The notes under the pieces: generated by a model
Database searches by the model: none
Seen by the model: only the letters and a program-made list of their open reading frames with translations
Told to the model about the DNA's origin: nothing
NCBI GenBank assembly: GCA_030765055.1
Contig: CM060947.1
Coordinates: 62,728,559 to 62,792,558 of the forward strand
Direction: 5' to 3'
Length of the DNA: 64,000 nucleotides
Source of the DNA: Mantis religiosa
Lineage: Eukaryota; Arthropoda; Insecta; Mantodea; Mantidae
In this document: positions 37,375 to 48,746 of the stretch, in pieces
Layout of the letters: each line of letters opens with the position of its first letter
Numbering within the stretch: position 1 is the first letter of the stretch
Program-made: the position numbers and the translations under genes

Positions 37375-38952
37375 CACTAGAACGTAGCATTAAAATATCT
37401 AAGCATGAAAACAGCTGAATAATAAGAGCAGAGGAGGGCGTTAAGTCTACCGTTCAGAAAACAAATTCTGACGCTGGTCCCAAGTCCAGAGAAAAAAGAC
37501 GAGGGACGTCTACCTCACCACATAAGCTAACTGAACACACTTTAGTTAATGTTAAAATAGGTAAATTTAAAAAGTAACTACTATCTCGTAATCTGAAATA
37601 TCCTTGAAAAACTTCTTAATTAGTTATAAAATGAATTGAGTAACGTAACTTGGTCTAAAATATCCCTGAAACGCGCATAAACCTCATAACATCTGAAAAA
37701 GCATGGAAATAGCATTAGAACATTGGTTTAGCGTAACGACTTATTACAAGACGATGCATAGGGGGTAAAAGCTTGAAAAAGACACAAGAGTACGAAGACA
37801 TCAATCTGCATGAAAAAATGTAAGAAAACTGTACGCCTAGACCATTGCAAATATACCTCTAACAGTAAAGAAGATATCTCTAGCTGGCAAACTTTTAGCT
37901 ATGAAGCCTATAGCTTTTAATCCTAGAGCTCCGAGATCATACCTCAATACCTAACCTCCAGATCCTACAGCTTTTAACCTCCTGACCAGCAACCTTTAGC
38001 TATGAAGCTTAAAACACTTAACCCTAGAGCCCTCAGATCATACCTCCATACGTAACCTTCAGATCCTACAGCCTTAAACTCTAGACCGAGAGATCTAACC
38101 TTGAATCCATACGACCTAACCACTAAACCTACAGTCTTTAACCTTTAGACCTACGAGCTTAAGCTATGAGACTTATATCCTTTAAACCCCAGGCCCTAAG
38201 ATCATGCCTCAAGACCTAGCCATGTGACCATAAGAGATGAGGAACATAGCCAAAATACATAGTCTTTCAGATCAAAAGGCTTAATCAAAAAGCCTAAGAT
38301 ATAAGCATAAGACCTCATAACATAACAAGGTAGAATAGAGTTCCTGAAAGCATAGAGAAGGTACGAAAAACAAGAAACCCTAGCAACAAAAGAACCTCAA
38401 TTTTTAGGAAAAGAGAAGCAGATACACAAAGGGTTAAATTTACTGTATAAAGATCTGTAATCAGCATATATACCTCTTGCAGTGACAAAGATAGCTATAA
38501 TATCGATATGCCTAAAAACTTTGCATCATACATACAAGTAGTTAGCATGAGAAAAGAAACATGCTTAGGATAGGTTAAGGAGGTAAAAACGGGGCAGCTT
38601 AAGAAAAGAGAACGAATGTTAATACCAGAATCAACTAGGTTCAACAATGATCAAGAAGCTAAAACCATGGGATATATTAGGTTAGGTTAAAGTGGTAGAA
38701 TAGAGGAACTTAAGGAAAGAGAACAAATAGGTTAACAGGTGCAACAAAGGAAGCCACTAGCCAAACACAGCTAGGTTATAATAAGAATGATGAAAGAAGG
38801 TAGAAATGAAAGAGTATATTAGGTTAGGTTAGTTTATAATAGGATGACATAGTAAAGCATAAATGTAGTACTTGCCCCAAGATTAACCGCCTTTAATCGC
38901 TGGGCTAGCAAACTTAACTTCAAAATTATAAGACCATACCTCAGCCTATAAA
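37375..38952. other. Non-coding part of the right arm
   Basis: Mirror of 26161-27738. Diverged repeat units at 38590-38830 share AGGAACTTAAGGAAAGAGAAC-like blocks at about 117-bp spacing. No gene. Confidence 0.7.
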
Positions 38953-39888
38953 ACATAGATAAAAGACCCTACGGTCTTTATCCTCTAGACCAACAACATT
39001 TAGCTATGAACCCTACAACCCTTAACCCTAGAGCTCATGCCACATTAAATCCTATAGGTATTAACCTCCCATACCAGCAACCCTACCTGTTAAAACCTGC
39101 AACCCTTAACCCTAGAGCCCCAGATCATACCTCAAGACCTAACCTCTAAATCCCACAGCTATTAACCTCCCTGACCAACAGTCTTTACCTAAGAAACCCT
39201 GCAACTCTTAACCATAGAGTCCCAGATCATACCTCGAGACCTAACCTCTAAGTCCTATAGCTATTAACCTCCCAGACCAACAGTCTTTACCTAAGAAACC
39301 CTGCAACTCTTAACCCTAGAGCCCCAGATCATACCTCAAGACCTGACCTCTAAATCCCACAGCTTTCAAGCTCCAGACCAACAGACTTTACCTAAGAAAC
39401 CCTGCAACTCTTAACCATAGAGTCCCAGATCATACCTCAGGACCTAACCATTAAATTCTTCAGATATTAACATCCCATACCAACAGTCTTTACCTAAGAA
39501 ACCCTGCAACTCTTAACCATAGAGTCCCAGATCATACCTCGAGACCTAACCTCTAAGTCCTATAGCTATTAACCTCCCAGACCAACAGTCTTTACCTAAG
39601 AAACCCTGCAACTCTTAACCATAGAGTCCCAGATCATACCTCGAGACCTAACCTCTAAGTCCTATAGCTATTAACCTCCCAGACCAACAGTCTTTACCTA
39701 AGAAACCCTGCAACTCTTAACCATAGAGTCCCAGATCATACCTCAGGACCTAACCATTAAATCCTTCAGATATTAACATCCCATACCAACAGACTTTACC
39801 TAAGAAACCCTGCAGCCCTTAACCCTAGAGCCTCAGATCATAGCTCAAGACAAACTCTGATCATACCTCAGGACACAGCATTATAAGG
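38953..39888. repeat. Subterminal 102-bp tandem repeats, right
   Basis: Mirror of the left array, with the same order of unit variants. One substitution was seen by eye (AATTCTTCAG at about 39457 where the left arm implies AATCCTTCAG). Confidence 0.9.
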
Positions 39889-40013
39889 TACAGCAAAATA
39901 AGAGGATTGGCTGCCTACCTAAACACTGTCTAAATCCACTAAACATACCGATTGCGCATGGCCGCCATCTTGCTCATTTGGGTCTGCGCTGGAACCGCTA
40001 TTTTTAACCTACT

Positions 40014-40019
40014 CATGGC
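40014..40019. other. Right target-site duplication CATGGC
   Basis: Directly follows the terminal ACT and equals 25094-25099. Confidence 0.85.
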
Positions 40020-40350
40020 GTTAAATGTCAGGCATGTTCATTCTCTGACGGAAATAATGGATAGCATTCTAAGTTCGAATAGCATTTTGAAAAGTAATCC
40101 ACTAAACATATCTCTTAAAAATCTTCCATATTAATCGCTCTTCATTTTGTATTGGTTTCACCAAGTTTCAAACTTGTAAACGACAGTTGAGTGTCATATC
40201 TATATGACTGTGAATTATCTCCAATTTAAAACAAATTTGAAAAAATAATAAAGCAATAAAAAGAAAAGGAGTGTTACAATTAGGGCCGGATTTCTAAAAA
40301 TCGGAAAACATAAATGCACTTATGACTTAAAATAGCATAAACATGACCTA

Positions 40351-40967
40351 CGAGATTGGGTCAAAAAGTAATGCTTCCTATTTTTTTTTTCCTTAAGTAA
40401 GTTATGTGAAAACTTTGAATTTGGCGTAATTCCTCAAACCTTCTTCTCCATTCCCCTGCAGAGTAACTTCCTAAGTCAACAGGTGGCAGCACCGCATCCT
40501 CTTGCAAAATGGCTGACATCAACATTCGTATTAGCGTTCTGTGATTGATTTTTTGACTGCGGAAGGTGAAACGCCAATTCGCATTCACGAAAGGCTAAAA
40601 AATGTGTTTGGTGATGCAACGGTGGATGTCAGCACTGTTAGACGATGGGTTCGTCGCTGTAACGAAGCTGAAGGGCAAACACCATTGGCAGATGAAAAGC
40701 GAAGCGTCAGGCCGGTGACTGCAGTGACTCCATGCAACATTCAGCGAGTCGATGACATCATTCATGGTGATCGCCGGGTAACAACAGGTGAATTGTGTCG
40801 CATTACCTCCCTCAGTAAAGGCAGTGTGATGACGATTATTCAGCAACTGGGTTACTCAAAAGTTTGTTCACGTTGGGTACCAAGAATATTAACCGCCCAA
40901 AACAAAAAAACAAGAAAAACAATAGCCTCCGAACACTTGCAGCGCTTCAATTTGGAGGGAGAGGAGC
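40351..40967 (+). mobile_element. mariner element (same type as 12281-13603), 3' truncated
   Basis: The left terminus CGAGATTGGGTCAAAAAGTA follows TA (40349-40350). Sequence then matches the reverse complement of the 12281-13603 element to about 40967, where similarity ends abruptly inside the transposase. Confidence 0.85.
40509..40967 (+). pseudogene. mariner transposase N-terminal fragment
   Basis: ATG at 40509 reads MADINIRI, then a frame change before IDFLTAEGETPIRIHERL leads into the helix-turn-helix half (VDVSTVRRWVRR, ELCRITSLSKGSV, VPRIL). It ends at FNLEGEE before the first catalytic block. The apparent open frame continues in unrelated DNA to 41026. Confidence 0.88.
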
Positions 40968-41560
40968 ATCAAGGAAGAACCGCCCCTGGAATAGCGACTT
41001 CCCATTTCACTAAGTATGAGAATTAGAAAATTCAAACTAGCAACAACAAATATCTCGAAAATAGTTAACATGTAATTTAAAAAATTATGTGTTTTAAGAA
41101 GACCTGTGTTGTTTGTGTATTTAGATTTGACCTATCTCCTACGGTTTGCAGACAATGCAAAAGTTATTCAGAATGAAGAGATCTTCAGAAGGTATTTCTA
41201 GAAAATTCAACATATAGGTTTAATTTGTTATGATAATATATGAGATATATTGCGTTTTAAACAGATTAGAGTCGTTTTTAAGAAATTCAAGATTTCTATG
41301 TGTACGGCAGTTTGAGATGGGTGGACCTTTGTTTTTTAAGAAAATGTGTATTTAACCGGGGTTTTGCGTTACGCTGTTCAGTTCTCATTCATACATCAGT
41401 TAAGGATCTTCTTGTAAAAATTATTTTTGTGCGGGAAGGGGCAGATTCAGGGGGCCAGAAAATACGTTTCCGATAAAATCTCAATCAATTGTTTGGGTGG
41501 AATAAAATACTCCCCTCTGTTTACTAATCGTGGTAGAGGTAGTAGAAATTGAAAACGTCA
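40968..41560. other. No recognisable feature
   Basis: AT-rich sequence without coding potential or a partner repeat in the window. Confidence 0.4.
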
Positions 41561-41569
41561 GAGCTCTTA

Positions 41570-42335
41570 AATTGTTTCGGCTGTGGCTCAGCAGCCGTGG
41601 TTCGATTCCCGTGGCTGACCTACCTGACCCATGGGCTTTTTCAGAGTTTTCCCTAGTCGCCAGGTGAACGCTGGATAGGTTAATTACATCCTCCGAATTT
41701 CCTGTCCCTCCATTTCATCTCCATTATCATTTCACATCATCTCTCATCTGGTGGCCTCTTTCAGTGTGGAAGTGTCGGTGGGAGTCTCGGCGGTGCATGT
41801 CACGATGAAATGCTCTGAGTAAAACTTCTTCCGGTCTCCGAGCCCGGTCTGGTGGGTTCGTTATGGTGGTGCCGGCCTCCGGAAAGTTTCCTGCTGGTAA
41901 ATTGCAGGGAACATGCCCTCTGCACTATCGTAGCTCCTTGGATTAGTCACGCTCTCTCGGCTCTCACCTCATCTTCCTCCTAATGTCTTTTTTTAGACAT
42001 TTTCAAATATTAGTCTCAGAACGGCTAAAGCACAATATATCGCCAATGTTCAGTTGAAGCTTTACAGGCCTTCCTCTTGAGGCGGTCCAGGCTCCTTGGA
42101 AACCTTGTTGAGTTCTCCCATTACTCAACATCTCATATTTTAGTACTAGATTACAGGTTGGGAGATTTGGAACTGGTCGGCGTTTTTCTCGGGATTACTC
42201 GATACGAAGCCCCTTTTCTTCTCCAGGCTGTGGATACGTCCTGGCGTGGTTTAGGTTTGTAACAGTTATTTTAGATACTTCTTTTGTTAAGAATAGTCAA
42301 AGAGATTAGTATTTGTAATAAAATAAATAAATAAA
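41570..42335 (+). mobile_element. Possible tRNA-derived SINE (type E) and adjoining retroelement tail
   Basis: CTGTGGCTCAGCAGCC and GTGGTTCGATTCCCGTGGC (41580-41622) look like an A box and B box with little between them, so the head is shortened. A GC-richer body follows to about 41985. A separate-looking segment ends in an AATAAAATAAATAAATAAAG tail (42322-42341), typical of a retro-insertion. Families not identified; the 61-codon frame at 42077-42262 has no known domain. Confidence 0.5.
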
Positions 42336-42430
42336 GTAAGGTAGGTAATGGTGTAACCATGACAACGTAATCTGACAAGAAGTTGTTAAATGTTTTATAA
42401 GATTTTGTTCTTCTGCTTATGAAAGTCTTA

Positions 42431-43577
42431 TGCCCGATTTCACCAACAAATGTTAAGACTTAACACGAGTTTAGCAATAGTTAAAACAAAAATTGCATTT
42501 CACCAACAAGTGTTAGCGTAACACTCGTGTTAAATCTCATGTTTAACTAACACGCCGAATTTCTGATGTTAAGTCCTTAACAATTGTAAATAGTCAAGAT
42601 GGCGAGCATGAACTCAGCTGTTGATATCGATTTGCTATATTTAAGACCGTCTAAATGGCATTAATAATAGAGTACGGCCTATGAAGAGAAATGATTTTAA
42701 GAAACTATCCGAAGAAAAATGTTTTACTGAGGTATAGACTGTCGAAACATGCTATGAAGGTTACTGCGGAAGTACAAGAGAGGTTAGAACATACATCGAA
42801 AGGAATATGACTATCTTGCCTTAGCTTCAAGTATTAGTAACCTTGCGATTTTATAATTCACTGAATTATGTGGATAATACATTGTACACCTCCCGTCTTG
42901 AAACGTTCAAGTCACTTGCCCTTCTTCGCTCCTCGTTTTAAATTTACGTAATACTGAGTTAGAACATGCATCGAAAGGAATATACCGATCTCGCCTTTGC
43001 TTCAAGTATTAATAATTTTGCGATTTTATAATTCACTGAATTATGTGGATAATACATTGTTCACCTCCCGTCTTGAAACGTTTAAGGCACTTGTTCTTCG
43101 CACCTTGTCTTAAATTTACGTAATACTGACAAGTTGTTTGGTGCTTGTAGTAATGACACATGCATTTGAATTAAATTCGTTTCCAATATTTTCCCCGCGA
43201 CATCTTTCTCTTTTACATTCACTGCATCCGTCCTCTTATTTTCCACGATATCCTTACACTTCGTCACTAATTCAATTAACAATTCTTTTTTCGTCGATGA
43301 GAAATTTGTCTCACGGCTTTATTTATGATTTTGTTCATCCGCCATTTGTGCAGACGAAAATGAAAACAAAAGCGCATCGGAGTACGTTCAGAAAATCATC
43401 CATAGCCTTCTATAGCTGTGATATTTACAAGTTTCTTGGCGTTAACACAGGTTTGTTACCATTTTAAGAAAACACGTTGGTGAAATGCAAGAAATTTAAC
43501 ATTAGTTTTAGCGCTGTGACATTTGTTACGTTACATTTGTTAACGTCGATTTTAACATCTGTTGGTGAAATCGGGCA
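42431..43577 (-). mobile_element. Harbinger-like DNA element, copy 1
   Basis: Terminal inverted repeats TGCCCGATTTCACCAACA and complement, extending into TGTTAA-rich subterminal repeats, are flanked by TTA on both sides (42428-42430, 43578-43580). The 3-bp TTA duplication fits PIF/Harbinger. Inside, a ~175-bp segment is duplicated in tandem (42781-42957 and 42958-43130). No DDE transposase is seen. Confidence 0.75.
43082..43330 (-). pseudogene. Myb/SANT-like domain remnant of a Harbinger-type element
   Basis: The minus strand reads LIELVTKCKDIVENKRTDAV then KEKDVAGKI, resembling the LV.KYK.IVE.KKTD...K..AWE.I pattern of Myb/SANT-like proteins that accompany Harbinger transposases. The related copy at 44816-45776 begins MADKQNHKQK but has stops. 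Family assignment is moderate; function is lost. Confidence 0.55.
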
Positions 43578-43580
43578 TTA

Positions 43581-44338
43581 GGGGTAAGAGGTGTTTTTGT
43601 TTCTCCGAGTGTATGCAGAAACAATGTTGTGTGTGCATCAAAGATGTATAAGTAGTGTGTGCGAAAGAAAAGAAATAGTTCGTCGTAGTATCAACCGCTG
43701 GTTCTAAAATGACTACATTAATAATATTTGGAATTGTATCACATTTCCATCTTTGAACAAGAAAAGTATTATTCATTCTTCAAAAATAGTAATACTATCT
43801 TTATCAGCCCCGTTACCGCGACCCTGGGAAAGAAACAGAACGTATCGCCCAAGAATTACAGATGCGCCTAATTATCCAGAGTTGCAGGAGAAACTTCTAG
43901 ATTTCTTCAAGATCGTCACCAAAGATGGCTTCCCAACCTGTGGCTTCAAGATAGTCTACTGGGAGATCATCTCATCATAATCCTTACAAAATTTCGCTTC
44001 AGGTTCCTGAGAGGAAAATGCACCTCGACTGCCCAAGTGATAATTTATTTACACCGGTAGATTCGCTCTACTCGTCACCTTAAGTAAGTCACTGCTCGCT
44101 CATTGATTGCTGGTCACTGTGTACTCTTATGCGCTGATTTAAGTGTACTTAAGCGTACCGACTACTAACCTCTTCCGGGTTGAATACTTTACTGATAGAC
44201 GCATAAAAACTAATGCAGCATGCTCATGCTAACCCTTTCGTTGTAAAGTTAACAGTGATGTGTTGAACACGTGCAACTCTTTTCGAAGTGTAGACGGAGA
44301 ATGACCTTGGAAACGTGTGTTAACTCCTTCGAGTGTAT
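43581..44338. other. Mostly unidentified, with a possible CENPB-type HTH relic
   Basis: A frame at 43753-43980 contains NYPELQEKLLDFFKIVTKDG and a following FPTCGFKI, loosely like the CENPB-type helix-turn-helix of pogo/Tigger transposases (YPELE..L..W....R..G). No other transposase part is nearby. Otherwise nothing recognised. Confidence 0.3.
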
Positions 44339-44590
44339 TATGTGTTTCAAATGGGAAGAGTTCTCGCCTGTATTGAATCAGACGCGTTAGAGCCGTCAGC
44401 GTTGCCACCTCGTTATCCCCACTCTTTTTATATTTCCCTCTCTCTCGCACACTTGCGAGTCTTTTTGGCGCTAACGCAAACTGAATTTTCCAAAGTTATA
44501 TAATAATGCAGTTGTTGAAATCACAATTGCAACGTGGATATTCGTATATTACGTAAATGGTTTAAATATTTAGTTTAAATTAATTATAGT

Positions 44591-45990
44591 TTATGAATTA
44601 CTTATTTTTCTAATCCAATGAAAATAAAGCGGTGCATCCGTATAGCTGTGAATGTTACTTACGTTAAGAAAAAATTCATTGTAATTGTCTTCAACGTCTG
44701 AGTACTGCAAATTTATGATGATAGGTTCCAAAATTTCATTATGTGCTATTTCTTTCCAAAAGTCGTCTTCTTGTAGTTTATCTGATGTTTCACGCAGTTT
44801 TCTTATGCCCGATTTCAACAACAGGTGTTAAAATCGACGTTAACAAATGTAACGTAACAATTGTAACAGCGCTATTTCTTGCATTTCACCAACCTGTTTT
44901 CTGAAAATGTTAACAAACACGTGCTAACGCCAAGAAACTTGTAAATATTACAGCTATAGAAGGCTGTGGATGACTGCGATGCGCTTTTTTTTTTTTTTTT
45001 TTTCATTTTCGTCTGCACCGCAGTCTGCACACAGCTAAAGAATGGCGGATAAACAAAATCACAAACAAAAGCCGTGAAACAAATTTCTCATAAATGGAGA
45101 AAGGATTGTTAATTTAATTGGTGACGAAGTATGACGATATCGTAGAAAATAGGACGGTGAAATGTAAAAGAGAAAGATCTCACTTGGGAAAAAATTGGAA
45201 ACAAACTTAATTCAAATGCATGTGTCATTACTAGAAACACGAAACGTATTATGTAAATTTAAAACGAGGTGCGAAGAGGTACAAGTGACGAGTGACTTGA
45301 ACGTTTCAAGACGGAAGGTGGACAATGTGTTATCCACATTATTCAGTGAATTATAAAATCGCAAAGTTATTAATACTTGAAGCAAAGGCGAGATCGCCAT
45401 ATTCCTTTCGATACATGTTCTAACCTCTCTTGTACTTCCGCAGTAACCTTCATAGCAACTTGTTTCGACAGTCTATACCTCCGTAAAAAATTTCTTCGGA
45501 TAGCTCCTCAAAATCATTTCTCCTCATAGGCCGTACTCTATTACAAATGCCATTTAGACGGTGTTAAATATCGCAAGTCGACATCAACAGCTGAGTTTAT
45601 GCTCGCCATCTTGACTATTTAAATTGTTAAGGACTTAACATCAGAAATTTGGCGTGTCAGTTTAACAAGAGATTTCACACGAGTGTTACGCTAACACTTA
45701 TTGGTGAAATGCAATTTTTGTTTTAACTATTGCTAAACTCGAGTTAAGTCTTAACATCTGTTGGTGAAATCGGGCATAGTCTTGTTGTGTTCCTTATTAA
45801 TTTCTTCGTGAATAAGTCGTCCAATGTCAGTCAGTTTAAAAATATTATTTCTATTTGCAACATAATTTGAGCCCACATTAACTTAATTGGATTGTTCTAG
45901 CAGTAGTAAGGGGGAAGGTGGATCGTATCTCATTGATCCAGCTGATACACTTTTTCATGGAGGAGTAACTGAATAGTACTGCTTTGAACT
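44591..45990 (-). pseudogene. DDE transposase C-terminal remnant, split
   Basis: Minus-strand reading near 45970-45800 shows KVYQLDQ, HLPPYYC and NPIKLMWAQI (glutamate of NPIE changed to lysine). Beyond the Harbinger insert, 44821-44700 shows LRETSDKLQEDD and EILEPIIINLQYSD, the acidic tail. More decayed than copy 1. Confidence 0.65.
44816..45776 (+). mobile_element. Harbinger-like DNA element, copy 2 (nested)
   Basis: 961 bp with termini TGCCCGATTTCAACAACA and TGTTGGTGAAATCGGGCA. It is inverted relative to copy 1, as shown by AACGTTTCAAGACGG and ATAGTCAAGATGGCGAGCAT-type blocks in reverse. Flanks are TTA and TAG, so the duplication is imperfect. It lacks copy 1's internal duplication. Confidence 0.75.
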
Positions 45991-46525
45991 TTCTAGAGTA
46001 AATAGAGATTACGAACCATTCATAAACAAAGATATGTGACCAGACACGTTCTGCCAGGGCAGCAGGAAATTTATTGTTTCCTCTTATCGAATTTAACAAA
46101 CACATTGGTTTATTCAAAGTACACATTTCTTTTATAACGTCATGTGAATTGTTTACGTTACAGCTCTTGAGTAATTTCAAATATACATTCACGCATACAT
46201 GCCAACCAATAATGATGTTCATTACAGTGCTTACGTCGCAATGCGTTGCTATAATATAATGGTATTTACTTTATTAGGAAAACTATTTGCGCTAAAAATA
46301 TGGGGTTTTCATGGTTATGTTAAATACATTACTCTCTCCTTCCACATGGATCAGTTTTGGCAAACTCTGAATTTTTGTCTTAGCGCGAATAGTATTTATT
46401 TGAAATTGATTAGTTTGGCGCTCGTCACACACCACATAGGGGGAATGCAATACAACACCGCAATACTCCGATTGGTTGCTCACCCAGTAGCGCTCAAGGA
46501 CAAACACCTTACCATTTGAAACAAA

Positions 46526-46989
46526 TAATAGTTTCACAGTCGAGTGTTAGCAAAATTCATTTGTCTACCATGTTCAAGATTTCCTCCACTACTATTCAAT
46601 TTGAGTTTTGGAATATCGCGTGCTTATTTTCTAAATTGTAACTGGTTGATTCCTAATCCCACTTTCGGTAAGTTCTAAATTTCATCTGTGCGCAGGGCCG
46701 TATTGAGTCGTAAGTTGAGCCAGACTTAATTTATGCGCCCGCACATACGTCGAAGAACCTTCCAGAAACCTTGCAAATCTGTTCGTTTGTTGTGTGGATC
46801 ACGTCTGGTGTCTTGTGAAACGAATATGGCTCAATCTGGCCGGCACCAGTTCTAGCTTTAGGGTAGATTCATACACCCTTTTCCCTGTATATATACACAA
46901 AGGCAATTTCCTTGGTTCTCACAGGTTTTTGGAAAAACAAATGGGCTCAAATGTCCTTTTCCATCTATAACTATGTGCACGTTTAACTG
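46526..46989. other. No recognisable feature
   Basis: No gene or partner repeat identified. Confidence 0.35.
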
Positions 46990-47295
46990 AGTAATAGTTT
47001 TTTCCTCCCTTTCTCGTCAATGCTGACGTTAGGAGGCGCTTGTGTTCCCTCAGAGAGAGGGAGCCGAAGAATCTGACCTGAGATGAAATCAGGGTTGAGA
47101 GGTCGGCCCAACGCCTGAGATGAAAGATTGATGGAGCAATTGGTGGGATTATGGTCGGGGACACCGGAGGACCCAGAGAAAACCCACTCCAGCGCTATGT
47201 TGTCCACCACAAATCCCACTTTGCGGTCGCCTCGGATCGAACCGGGCCACCTAGGTGAGAGCCAAGCGGTCTAACAACTCAGCCATGGCACGGCC
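46990..47295 (-). mobile_element. tRNA-derived SINE (type C)
   Basis: The head at the right end reads GGCCGTGCCATGGCTGAGTT on the minus strand, with a B box GGTTCGATCC. The body passes through GGTGGACAACATAGCGCTGG and TCTGGGTCCTCCGGTGTCCC toward 46990. A body fragment recurs at 17819-17945. Confidence 0.8.
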
Positions 47296-47604
47296 AGAAA
47301 TAGTTATCATTTACATCATATTAACAACTGATTAACGATCCCACAGTACGTTCCTGACTGAAAGGGACGGTTTTACTCTGTATAAACTCTCACATTACAG
47401 ATATCGCTTTGCAGAGAGCAAATTCGCCCTCAAATATGACGTCACGCAGCAAGAAATTCTCCTGCCACTGAATTACTCAATTACAATGCAGTTGTCTTCA
47501 ACGATAGGCAAACTTTTCAAAAGCTGGCGTCAATGTTGTGGCTTTGACTATTGCATTCTCGTTGCACAAAGGGGGAGTGAGAAAGAAACAGAGAAACAGA
47601 CGAG

Positions 47605-48051
<447 letters not shown>

Positions 48052-48127
<76 letters not shown>
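48052..48127. repeat. (AC)n microsatellite, left of the GC-rich repeat
   Basis: About 38 perfect units directly adjoining the GC-rich repeat. Confidence 0.97.
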
Positions 48128-48128
<1 letters not shown>

Positions 48129-48660
48129 TCCGTAGGGGAGGGGATACGTCCCCTTCAGCCGCCGTGGTGCGGGCGCTGCGGACCCTTAGCACTCGTGGTA
48201 CCTCTGACGTTACTAGAGGAACCTCGGGCCAAACATCTGAGCCCCTCCCTTTGGGAGTTGTTCGGATTGGGTTGGTCTCGAGGGGGTAGTGGTTCCCGAT
48301 ACCCGTGGGTGATCGGGTACGTCTTCGGACGGGGATGAGGGAAGCTATTAATTCTCCCGGGTACTAGCCTGCAAAGCTAGTAGAAGGTGTGCTAGATCGC
48401 CAGGCGGCCCCACGGAGTTCATATCAGTAGCCTTCACCTTTGGTGTTGGCGCGCGTAAGTGGCGTATCCACTTCCATCCCGTCTTGTGTCCTAGGACCAG
48501 ATGGGGGCGGGGCTTGTTAGTAACCCAGGTCTTGCCCTATGGAAAGCCCCAGGGAGGACGCCGAGCGCCCTTTGGGACAGCTCGGATAACTCCCTGGTTG
48601 TAAGAGATCCGGGTCTTGGTCCTACGGGTCCAGGACTAATGGTAGTAGAACCTCTGGACT

Positions 48661-48662
<2 letters not shown>
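48128..48662 (+). mobile_element. GC-rich dispersed repeat between two (AC)n arrays
   Basis: Shares several 19-20-base or longer blocks, inverted, with the insert at 20465-20893 and is likewise unusually GC-rich. Flanked on both sides by AC arrays of similar length (about 76 and 79 bp), as if inserted into one array. No coding domain recognised; open frames of about 100 codons run into the AC arrays. Confidence 0.65.

Positions 48663-48742
<80 letters not shown>
48663..48742. repeat. (AC)n microsatellite, right of the GC-rich repeat
   Basis: About 39 perfect units. Confidence 0.97.

Positions 48743-48746
<4 letters not shown>

Larger units (their letters stand above)
25100..40013. mobile_element. 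Palindromic Polinton/Maverick-like element encoding only DNA polymerase B, twice
   Basis: 14,914 bp bounded by AGTAGG...CCTACT and a perfect 6-bp duplication. About 90% of it is a giant inverted repeat (25100-31869 against 33276-40013) around a unique 1,406-bp centre. The only genes are two divergently transcribed, identical family B polymerases. Typical Polintons are 15-40 kb with short to moderate TIRs and carry integrase, ATPase, protease and capsid genes; none is visible here. The arms differ by 11 ACC/GGT units, one A in a 9-A run (37343-37351 versus eight T on the left), and at least one substitution (about 25656 versus about 39457). The palindrome may have arisen by fold-back during protein-primed replication, which is inference. 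Confidence 0.85.
33276..40013. repeat. Right arm of the giant inverted repeat
   Basis: 6,738 bp, the reverse complement of the left arm. It has 19 GGT units, the polymerase gene on the plus strand, the non-coding segment and the 102-bp repeats, ending CCTACT. Confidence 0.93.
44341..46525 (-). mobile_element. Tc1/IS630-like DNA transposon, copy 2, with a nested Harbinger-like element
   Basis: Inverted relative of 3939-5590. The termini TGTGTTTCAAATGGGAA (44341) and ACCATTTGAAACAAA (ends 46525) are flanked by TA. It is interrupted by 44816-45776. The transposase end is recognisable on the minus strand but is stop-ridden. Confidence 0.78.

Noticed and set aside
39952..40134. 60-codon frame crossing the right end of the element
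   Set aside because: It spans the element/flank junction and so is accidental.
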